Assembly: GCA_040143965.1 (NCBI GenBank)
Contig: JASJQH010006983.1
Location: forward strand, 1 to 29,054
DNA: 29,054 nt
Direction of reading: 5' to 3'
Origin: Basidiobolus ranarum
Taxonomy: Eukaryota > Basidiobolomycota > Basidiobolomycetes > Basidiobolales
In this document: in pieces, positions 20,101-29,054 of the stretch
How the letters are laid out: every line of letters begins with the position of its first letter
Numbering within the stretch: the first letter of the stretch is position 1
Program-made: the position numbers and the translations under genes
Notes under the pieces: model-generated
The model's database searches: none
Seen by the model: the letters and a program-made list of their open reading frames with translations, nothing else
Told to the model about the DNA's origin: nothing

Positions 20101-23100
20101 AGTCTCGGAGGAGTGCAAGCGTAGTCGAGATGTTTTGCGACCTTACCATGGCCCTCTGCTTAAAATGATCCTTTCTTTGGCACAAAAAGATACCAATCTA
20201 GATTTCTTTCTCTTCAAAGGAATGTCCTCTGGAATATCGGTTCCTAATATCGGTAGAATTCATTCCGGAGGCTATACATTTTTCACATGGATTTGTATAC
20301 AACCAGCATTACGTATAGGTTCTAGTTGCGAACCTCACCGCGGCTATCACGATGGAAGTGAAAAATATTGTCCTCGAGTATATTCATTTGTTACTTCGAA
20401 AGGTAACGGAGTAGAAGTGTTTTTTAACGGAAATACTTTAGAGCTACATGTCTCCAAAGAAAGCTTGAGAAGAAAGGTAGTAGTCCCTACACCCAAATTT
20501 ATTCATAATCGTTGGCATTTTATTGCTATAAGCCACTTCCCAGTTCGAAGACGTTTAAGTAGTCAATCCGAAGTGAACATATATGTGGACGGGCTTCTTA
20601 GCTGTAAGTCTCAGATTGACTTTGCTTTACCAGGAACAGAAGTTTCAAAATGTATTATTGGTGGAATGGTCAATCCAGTCCTGGGAGAGTGTACTCGGGG
20701 AAGCATATGTGGAAACACTCAAGGTGCTTTTACCCAATGTTTTAGAGGGAAAATGTCAGCAATATACCTGGTGGAAGAACCATTGACAGCGCAGCAAATC
20801 AAGGGTATATACTCTCTTGGTCGAAATTTATCGACTCAATTTCGCCCGGAAGAACTCAACGAGCATCCAAAGGCACCCTCTTCGTTGTTTGATGGAAATA
20901 TAGCTTCTCGCATATTAGTAAACTTGCACCCTAGAGCATCTAAGCATCATAATTGTATCAACTTGGCTCCTCGACTAGCGCAAAGCACAACACAACAAGC
21001 AATTATCCTAGTGAATGTAGAAAAATGTTCCACAATAAGTCTCCAGAGTGCTCTTCACGCTTTGGGTGGAATCGAGATTTTCTTTCCTCTAATATTACGT
21101 TGCGATGTTTTAGATGCCTCCACCTATTCTGCTCCGTTTGGTTCTCAGGATGAGTTTTTCATAAGAAATGGGCCCATCGACTCCTTCTTTGCATTGATTG
21201 CATCACTGCTACGTAACAATAAGAGAAACCAAGAATCTATTTTGAAAGCTAGAGGGATCAAGACGATAAGCCTTCTGTTGCAGCAAATTGATCCTCGACA
21301 TTTATCTATCTCTGCATTCCAGAGCATGATTACGCTTATTAATTCAGTTCCAGACAACAAAGAGTTAATTGACCGAATTTACAAGCATTTGATATTTGAG
21401 TTTCGACTTTGGGTCTACACTTCGTATGAGACTCAGACTTATATTCTTGGATATCTACTTAGCTTTATCATGTCTCACACCAAAATGTGTCGAGAAGAGT
21501 TAGGGGTTAACTTCTTTTTTGACACATTAAGAGTGTATTACTGGTATTCCCCCGGAGATTACTCATGCTCTCCCAAGCACCCTTGTACAGCCGAAGTTCG
21601 ACCCTCGATGGAAATCATCGCGGATCTTAGAAAACAAATCTTCAAGATAATCGAGTACTTCGTGAAAGATAACATTACAATGGACGAGTTTATAGGCTTG
21701 ATCAAGAGCCTGCTTACTGGCGACGACACCAAACATGTTCAAGAGCTGTTTGAATTGATGCTACGCTTACTTGAAGGTCCTCCGGGAGTTAGCGTTGTTG
21801 ATTATTTGATTTCTTATGGAGGCTATGAAATTTTGATTGAGCTTCTCAAACACGAAGATTCCATTGTTAAAATACACTGTCTTAAAGTGATCATTTTTCT
21901 GATTACTTCTCCTGATATCCCTGAGAGGTGGAAACGGAAACTCAAGCTTGAAGATACGTACTGTGGTACCCTTGGAAGTTTAGTTGGTAACACACCTCTC
22001 GATCATGAGTTGTATGAGGCCCTACTAGAGTTTTGCGTTGAATCAGATAAAAAAGTGCACATAGCTTCTTCGAAATCTTTAAGTAATATCAAGGCACAAA
22101 ATCCACGAGTATTTGCATGCATTCTGATGATGCTTAGTCATGAAGAAACAGACGACTCACTCAAAGTTCAAGTTCTTCGAGAACTAGTGCAACTTGTGGA
22201 AATATCACCGAAGTTTTGTCTCGATTTTGATAGAACTTGTTCAGACTGGACTACTCTACTTGTTAGGCTCATACCTTACGACTCATGTAGTAAGACAGAC
22301 AAACTCGATTATGATATAGCAACAGCCATCGGAGCCTTGGCTATAGACCTTCTGATTCGTATTGCTTGGCATTTGTTTGATAGTAATCGTTATGCATTCA
22401 ATGTTGTGAAAGACTCTGCGATTTATTTATGGACCTCTTATAGAAGCGATCATGTTGAGGTGATCCGTAGTCTTTTGTTTAAGGTTTTGGTTTTAATTAG
22501 AAGCGATGTCCAAAATGAACTGCCGAAAATCTCACAAATCAAAATGGTAAGGTTCAGCACAGCATCACCTATTTGACGAGACCGCTCTAACTGAATTTAT
22601 GTAGAATAACATAACTTCACTTCTTTGCTTTATCGAAGATTACTTGTTTAACTTCATCAATCTCGACGATGTTGTACCTAAACAAAATCCCCTCTATAAT
22701 TGGACGACACCGTGCTCTTCTGTTACCACTTTGAACAGTATATTTATTTATTTATATATTCCTTTATGCTCGAATTTATCCTCACAGTGAAATTCATCAC
22801 TTTTAGTAACTGGACCTGATTCTGTTCTTGTTCCTGCGGAAATCCCAGAGCCGTTGATGCTTAAGGCCACTGTGAACCCTTGGGAAGAGTGCTATGATTT
22901 AGCTGACATTTACTGCCAAGTTATTGTATACTTCGATACCATATCCTTCCCAAGGGCAAGTCCTCGCGATTTTTCTGGCATGGTTTGTACTAGCAATGAC
23001 GATTGAGATTATGCAGCATTGGTTTTGATCAAACTTTTTCTCTAGAAACCTGGAGGACTTTGCTCTATGGCCTTAAGAATCCTACTGTGCTCTTTCTACA

Positions 23101-26100
23101 TGGATGAAACCCCTTTGGATCTCGAAAGTAGAAATCAAATGTTTATCAGCCATTTGAAGAGACATTTGACCTCTTCTCGCTCAAGCTTTACACCTATATT
23201 TCAATCAACGAATGGTGAATACTGCTCAGAAAGTCAAAATCTTAGGCCTTATATTCTACCCATAGTTGGGGCTCTTCATGAGGCTTTCGTGTAATGCTTC
23301 TTGAATAGTTGATGTTCATAAAACCTTGTTGTTAATCTCTTCAACTTTTCCACTAGCAAATTGAATTCTGCCGAGAACGGACCCGGGTATCAAGAGTTTC
23401 TCGAATTATATTCGTTTGTTTTCAACAAATACCGAGATACTTTGAAGAATGCTGACAAAAAGATATTTGGTGCTTATTTGGACTCAAGTTGGCCCGACAT
23501 TGAGACAAATATTCGTGTTTTCGAAAAGTTTATTTGTTCGAATAGATGGGCAGATTTCTTTGATCAACATCTTTTCCCTGCAGTCAAGAGTATAGAAGAG
23601 CAACAACTTGAATGGTTTACCAAAAGTGCGATCCTTTTTTCCAAAGAAGTTAAAACCTTTCTCCGCCGCCTACGGAAAGAAGATATCAACCAAGTTCAGT
23701 GCGAACAAGCTCTCAGTCAATCTGTTGGAGATGTCATTAAAAGCTATCGTGAAGAAGAGATGGATCGGTTGAATTCTTTGGTTGTCGAGAGAAAGCAACT
23801 ACAAAGCCGTTTGATGTGGCAGTGGCTAGTCAAACTTCAAGAACTCACCCACGAACGTGAATCTTGGTTCGAAGGTAACGGGACTCAAACCCGATGGAAA
23901 TTGGATAAGATTGAAAATTATTCCAGAATGAGGAAAAAGCTCACGATCAACTACGACTTTGATGACCATAAAGATGCCAGCGCTAAACGAGATAAGTCTC
24001 GCCTGGAGACTTCTAATTTCCGAAACAAGCGATTTAGTCTGAGCAAAGCACGATCCAATCCACCTGATCTTGGTGTTGATGAGACACTTCTCAAGTTGTT
24101 ATTTAGTTCAGATCAACAAAACCAGGAAGAGGCTGATGAAGAAGAGTGGAACATGATTGATGAGGATCTTCAGATCACTACCGATGATCAGTCAGAAAGA
24201 AACATATGCTCCGTTGAATGTGAAATGATCACTCTTTTAACTGTGATTAAAGGCCACCTCGAGCTTAACACTGGCCAGATCCGATTTATCGTAGATCGTG
24301 CCTTTATGCTAGAACAAATCGCAGATCCCCAAACAGCACAGGTGTTAGATAACGACATATGGCGAGATCGCCTTTGGCCAGTATCGGACCTTCGAGAGAT
24401 CTACTTTCGGAAGTATATGCTAAGGAAGACTGCATTGGAGCTGTTCATGATGGATCAAACCAATTACTTTTTCAACTTTCCCGTTGCTAAAGAACGCCTT
24501 CGTTTCTATTCCTGTATTATGTCGTTGAAGCCAGCCGCACTGATTAATTCCTTCGTACGCTCACCATCTCACATGCTGAAAAATAGTAATTTAACTGAAA
24601 GATGGCAACGACGTGAGATTTCAAACTTCGATTATTTGATGCAGTTAAACAGTATAGCCGGCAGAACCTACAATGATCTAACCCAGTACTTCGTCTTCCC
24701 CTGGGTTCTTGTTGATTATGAATCAGAGAAATTGGACTTGACAAACCCGAAAATATATAGAGATTTCTCCAAGCCTGTGGGGGCGTTGAATGAAACTCGC
24801 TTGCAGCAATTCATTGAGCGGTATAACTACTTCGATGATCCATGTATACCGAAGTTTCATTACGGCACTCATTACTCAAGCGCTGCCTCTGTCGCATATT
24901 ACTTGCTTCGCTTAGAACCTTTCACTTCGATTCATCTTGCTTTGCAAGGAGGAAAATTCGATCACGCAGATCGCCAATTCCATTCGATTCAAGAGTGTTG
25001 GTTCAACTGTACTAATGCTAGTGGTGATGTAAAGGAATTAATTCCCGAGTTCTTTTATATGCCGGAATTCTTGGTGAATATCAACAACTTTGATCTTGGT
25101 GTTAAACAGACAGGAACTCGTGTAGATGATATTGTACTCCCAAAATGGGCAAAGTCCCCCGAAGAATTTGTCCGTATTCATAGAGAAGCTCTAGAATCTG
25201 ACCATGTTTCTGAGAATATTCACAAATGGATTGGTAATCAACTTTATATCTTATTTGTATACATTTCCATATCCCACTTGAGATTAACTAATGATCTATT
25301 AGACTTGATATTTGGCTATAAGCAAAGAGGAGAAGAAGCTGCGAAGGCACATAATCTATTTTATTACCTCACGTATGAAGGAGCCGTCAATCTCGATAAT
25401 GTACAAGATCCAATGGAACGTAAAGCCATTGAGTCTCAGATCTATCATTTCGGACAAACTCCGACTCAACTCTTTACTCGCGAACACCCTGTACGCTTCC
25501 CGAGAGCGGCTCGTTACATTCCCAGAACAATCTTCACATCTCCTGATAAGCACAAAAAATACATGGTCAATTTAAGATCTAAACGCATTTCATACATTGC
25601 TGTTTGTTGCAATCTCCATACATCATTATCGCTAGACCACCAATACCAAGTAGTTACTATCGACCAAGATGGAATCATCAGTGCTCACGTTTACAAGGAG
25701 ACATCTTCATCGAATATGCCCTTTTCTTTGGAAATAGACCCGATGTTAGAGTCTGGAAGACGCATCTCCTCTCCCTTTGGCTTTGAAGCCAATATCACAC
25801 CTCGCTGTTTCGGGTGTAGTAACGATGGACAGTATATATTTAGTGGAGGACATTGGGATAACACTTTCAAAGTAGTGTTAGTGGAATCCGGTAAAATAAT
25901 ACGAAGTGTTACCGGCCATGATGATATTGTTACTTGCCTTGCGCTTAGTGAAGATGGAAAAATCCTAGTTACAGGGTCAAGAAGCACTACTTTACTATCT
26001 TGGAATATTGAATTTGATTCAAATGGAACCTTCATCAAAGATGTCGTTCCCAAACTATCGTATTACGGACATAACAATGAGGTATATCATCTAAGATAAT

Positions 26101-26807
26101 CGATATATCTTTGCCAAAAGTAACTCATCTTTCTCGATTCTAGGTTATATGCGTTGCTGCCAATGTCGAATACGATATCCTTATCAGTGGATCGAAGGTA
26201 TGTATACATGGAGTTGACATCTACTGCTGACAACCCGTTAATTGAGTATTCTATTAGGATGGAACCTGCGTGGTCCATTCCTTACGGCAAGGTCATTATA
26301 TTCGAACACTCTGTCCAGTTCATGATGTTGATGCTTCCGTAAATGTCGTTCGTATCTCGAAGCAAGGAAATATCTTGATATACTCCGAAAGTCAGGTACA
26401 GAGTTGCCATCAGTATGTAAGAATCTGCTCGATAATTAACGTTTGTTTGTAGGAGTCCGCTTCACTTCATGTCTTCAACATAAATGGGAGACTCCTCAAG
26501 TCGCTGGTTCTCTTGGGACATCTGAATGACATGATTTTCTCCAAAGAGGGTGATTACCTGATTGCTGCAGATTGTCATGCCAATGTACTAATCTACAGGA
26601 CTTACGAGTATGTATTATGTGTTACGGGAAATCATCATTTATGTGTACTGATACTAATGGCCATTTACTTTGAATCTCAGCCTTAAATTGCACTGTACAT
26701 TTGAGACACCAATTCCAGCTTACTGCATTTCCTTTTCGAAAAGTCAGCACCAGATGTTCTTAGGCGGTGATGATGGCAAGTTGATTGTATTATCAATGAA
26801 TTTATAA
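17129..26807 (+). CDS. BEACH protein of the neurobeachin/LvsA class, 9 exons, 3056 residues
   Basis: Exons: 17129-22546, 22605-22737, 22807-22982, 23046-23290, 23357-26081, 26144-26197, 26258-26395, 26453-26607, 26681-26807. All junctions are GT-AG and in phase. Residues about 1-1030 are helical, armadillo-like. A concanavalin-type domain fills about 1035-1225 (GRIHSGGYTFFTWICIQ at its start, LTAQQIKGIYSLG at its end). A second helical region follows to about 1990. The PH-BEACH domain begins near 2278 (CEMITLLTVIKGHLEL, then DLREIYFRKYMLRKTALELF). The BEACH domain spans about 2400-2710 (RWQRREISNFDYLMQLNSIA, NDLTQYFVFPWVL, FHYGTHYSSAASVAYYLLR, DVKELIPEFFYMPEFL). WD40 repeats run from about 2725 to the end. 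This full order marks the neurobeachin/NBEAL/LvsA class rather than the FAN or WDR81 classes. These giant cytosolic proteins are scaffolds in vesicle traffic, lysosome or contractile-vacuole function and receptor sorting. All introns fall in the last 4.3 kb; the first exon alone is 5.4 kb. Confidence 0.94.
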
Positions 26808-27281
26808 GCATGAATACCAGTTTATAGGAAATGTGTACAATAATAATATATATTGGTGACCTGATCTAGATTCTTTCATTATGATTTATATTCCGATTAC
26901 TGATTGATTTCGTAGCCTTTCGTTTTCTTCATTGTGTATATTACTAAGATGAATTTTTTGGCTTCTTTTATTTATTACCCACTTAGCATTCAGTCTACCC
27001 TTGAATAATAATTCTTTATCAGGATATATAAACATGCTCATGAAATCAATCGGTCTTTCGGATGAGATGGTAATGGTTCTGTGGTGGCTCTAGAAGTTGT
27101 GTAAGGAATTGCAGTTTTTATTGAAAATATGATAGCACAATACAATCCAATACCAAGGTTGATGAATACAAAAATTAGGGACTAATACGAAATGAATGCA
27201 ATATATATATGTTACATAATTACTCCCCTTGTTCAATATGGCTGGTTAAATGCCACATGGTAGAAGGATGTAGAATGTGTA
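26808..27281. other. convergent intergenic region, BEACH / repeat protein
   Basis: This holds the 3' flanks of both genes. On the minus strand an AATAAA lies at 27117-27122, about 160 nt past the repeat-protein stop. I see no other feature. Confidence 0.4.
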
Positions 27282-27842
27282 TTAGATAAGTTTTTGCGCG
27301 GTTGTATGGATGTCCGACTGGCCAAGAGAGTTGACTGTGTCCGATTGAAACGAACGAATGGCTTCTGTTGCATGGTGGAAATCTTCAGCATCTAACCAAT
27401 CTGCCTTCAAAGGTTGTTTAGCAGCAGCTGGAGATCTCTGCTCGAATGGAATGGATGAACCGAAGCTATGAATGTTCAAGCCCACAGGGTTGTAAATGGT
27501 ATCTTGTAGGACTGAACGCATAGCCTCTTGAGCATAATCAACATCTTCTGAAGTACCCAACCAATCTCTGCGGATAACTGACTTTACTGGCTTCTCTTGT
27601 TGGCTTTCATAATTCCCAATCTTGTGAACGCTACGCTCACCCAAAGTACTGATAGTTTCTTCATTAACTGAACGGATGGCTTCTTGTACAAACGAATGAC
27701 TTTCATCGGCATCCATCCAATCCCTCTGATGTACCTGAACAGCTTGCTTCTGAACAGAGTACATGCGAACACCTTGGGACAAGGTTGTGCGGGCAGTCAT
27801 AGAAATGGCAAGTTTAGAAGAGGCGGCTTTGATCAAAGACAT
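27282..27842 (-). CDS. predicted mitochondrial protein with three ~50-residue repeats
   Basis: This is a single-exon protein of 186 residues of no family I recognise. The first 28 residues form a classical mitochondrial presequence: Ser/Ala/Leu-rich, with K5, K10, R18 and R26 and no acidic residue before D41. They end in VRMYS, which fits an R-x-Y|S processing site after Y28. The rest is three degenerate repeats: D41-W42...E54-A-I-R-S58...H73, D93-W94...E106-A-M-R-S110...H125, and D148-W149...E160-A-I-R-S164...H179. Spacing is almost constant: 11-12 residues from Trp to the EA(I/M)RS helix and 19 from its Glu to the His. Linkers are basic and variable. No catalytic motif is visible. Binding to a repeated partner or self-assembly is possible but unsupported. 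A TATA box lies at a suitable place upstream. The gene is convergent with the BEACH gene. Confidence 0.83.
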   Translation of the reverse strand: MSLIKAASSKLAISMTARTTLSQGVRMYSVQKQAVQVHQRDWMDADESHSFVQEAIRSVNEETISTLGERSVHKIGNYESQQEKPVKSVIRRDWLGTSEDVDYAQEAMRSVLQDTIYNPVGLNIHSFGSSIPFEQRSPAAAKQPLKADWLDAEDFHHATEAIRSFQSDTVNSLGQSDIHTTAQKLI

Positions 27843-27908
27843 GGTAAAGGTAAAAGGAGAGCTGATTGTAGTGTAATTGTTGACTAAAGTGAGAGTACGG
27901 GGCTCAGC

Positions 27909-27917
27909 GTTATATAC
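27909..27917 (-). promoter_or_regulatory. TATA box of the repeat-protein gene
   Basis: On the minus strand AGTATATAAC (core TATATAA) lies about 70 nt before the ATG at 27842, a normal place for a TATA element with a leader of roughly 40 nt. Confidence 0.5.
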
Positions 27918-28933
27918 TAGAGCTATATTTTGAATTTACGCCGAAATATCGGACTAGAAACTGGCAGGCTCGAATTGGATTCAAAGCACGCTATTCTCGG
28001 AAGAGCATGATACTCAAACTAAAAGTAGTACAAGCATATCAAATATACTAAGAGAATAGTTTAAACCTGCAGAGCATGAATATCAGAGCATTACCATCGC
28101 ACAATTATTCCATTCCATCCTGAGAATTGTGGTGGACACAGATCAACCAAAAGAGAATGAGATCTTTACACAAAGACACCAGTGGAGATTCTAGGGTCGA
28201 GTTACTTAGCCACAGATCTCGGTTTATTGATTGGAAATCAGTGGTGAAACCAGCAACGGGATCTAGAGAATCATTCACCGCCCCCTTAATATTGCTTATG
28301 CTATCGAAAATGCTACGTAGTCCGTTCAAAGATCTCACATGGATCCAATATCAGTGAAACCAACGCAATAAATACACGTGTTGGGTAGAACTCTGAGACA
28401 TGAATTTATTAAAAAAGAGAGAATGTGGTATTACAAATATGAAACACTGGGTTGTTCGCTCATTAAGTGACAAATTTCACAGTCCGAATATACCAATTGT
28501 ATCTGAAACTGTCACTTCCAAATACGCAAAAGTGATTAATGAACAGTCAGCTTCAGTAATTCAACTCGATCTAAGACATCGCACAAGCATAACAACAATA
28601 TTCACTTAACTAACCTGCATACCTATGAGTATCAATCAACGGAACACGTATTGATGGCCAGTAGTCTAAATAGTCATAACTCACATGCTGCGCTTGCTGG
28701 GATATGATTGGAAAGTTGAAAGTGGGATATCCAATCAAAGTCGAATTCGATATCTTTCGTTTCTGTACAATGTTCTTTCATGCTAGTCTGATCCAAAAGA
28801 TCTTTAATTAATTAAAACCTTTATCACCAGTGACTAATCAGCAGTAATTTGTCTACCCGGTGTGGATTAACGAAGGCGGCTAAAATTAGTCAGACAAAGC
28901 TAAGTTTAGTTCTAGACATGTAGAAGTATGGAA
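27918..28933. other. gene-poor stretch, nothing assigned
   Basis: Several frames of 60-77 codons occur on both strands (for example 28105-28338 minus and 28400-28609 plus), but none has an ATG, splice signals and a recognisable domain together. The minus-strand frame near 28105-28338 lacks an ATG after the upstream stop, so it could only be an internal exon. A 14-bp AT palindrome (TTTAATTAATTAAA) lies at 28803-28816. A gene reaching in from beyond the right edge cannot be excluded. Confidence 0.3.
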
Positions 28934-28997
28934 TGACTACCATGACCCATTTAGATTAGACTAACTGACTACCATGACCCATTTAGATTAGACTAAC
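28934..28997. repeat. perfect 32-bp tandem duplication
   Basis: Two identical 32-bp units abut exactly, at 28934-28965 and 28966-28997. Each begins TGACTACCATGACCC and ends TTAGATTAGACTAAC. No third copy or partial unit flanks them. Perfect identity suggests a recent slippage or repair duplication. Confidence 0.9.
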
Positions 28998-29054
28998 AAT
29001 ACAAAATCATTGTACAGGCATAGTCCGTAGAGTATTCTCTACAAATACTTTCAG

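Noticed and set aside
28105-28338. 77-codon minus-strand frame in the right-hand gene-poor region
   Set aside because: It has no ATG between the upstream stop and its apparent GTG start, and no supported splice partners; it could be an exon but the evidence is too thin.
1-29054. tRNA genes, rRNA, CRISPR arrays and transposons
   Set aside because: Reading both strands I saw no A/B-box pair, rRNA-like sequence, spaced repeat array, transposase or reverse-transcriptase frame, or terminal inverted repeats.

Overview
The window is nuclear DNA of a filamentous, probably early-diverging (zygomycete-type) fungus. It is AT-rich. Four of its genes contain 25 reconstructable GT-AG introns, 24 of them 57-85 nt and one 183 nt. 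The gene set is eukaryotic and fungal: a HAM1-like two-domain protein, a Dbf4 regulator, a Sec7-PH Arf exchange factor, a neurobeachin-class BEACH protein, a KIAA0930/DUF2045 protein and a secreted multicopper oxidase. The exact species cannot be read from the sequence; an early-diverging lineage is an inference from the gene mix and base composition.

Layout from left to right: (1) the 5' part of a minus-strand gene for a secreted, histidine-rich protein, running off the left edge (1-311); (2) an intronless RlmN-family radical-SAM RNA methyltransferase (minus, 992-2233); (3) an intronless HAM1-like protein (plus, 2943-5084) behind a CRE palindrome and a TATA box; (4) a nine-exon Sec7-PH-coiled-coil Arf GEF (minus, 5494-7981); (5) a six-exon Dbf4 orthologue (plus, 9168-11503); (6) an intronless multicopper oxidase (minus, 12128-13822); (7) a five-exon KIAA0930/DUF2045 protein (minus, 14622-16147); (8) a nine-exon, 3056-residue BEACH protein (plus, 17129-26807); (9) a small intronless gene for a predicted mitochondrial protein built from three degenerate ~50-residue repeats (minus, 27282-27842); (10) a gene-poor right end with a perfect 32-bp tandem duplication.

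The genes do not form one pathway. Two act in membrane traffic (the Arf GEF and the BEACH protein), one in S-phase entry (Dbf4, partner of Cdc7), one in RNA modification (RlmN), one in extracellular copper-dependent oxidation, and one probably in lipid or membrane binding (HAM1-like). Several neighbours are divergent and share intergenic promoters: RlmN/HAM1, Arf GEF/Dbf4 and KIAA0930/BEACH.

The least explained items are the triple-repeat mitochondrial protein, the RlmN enzyme without an obvious organelle signal, the very divergent front half of the Sec7 domain, and the truncated His-rich secreted protein. Multi-exon models were built by hand from splice-site consensus, reading phase and family conservation; no alignment or transcript data were available.
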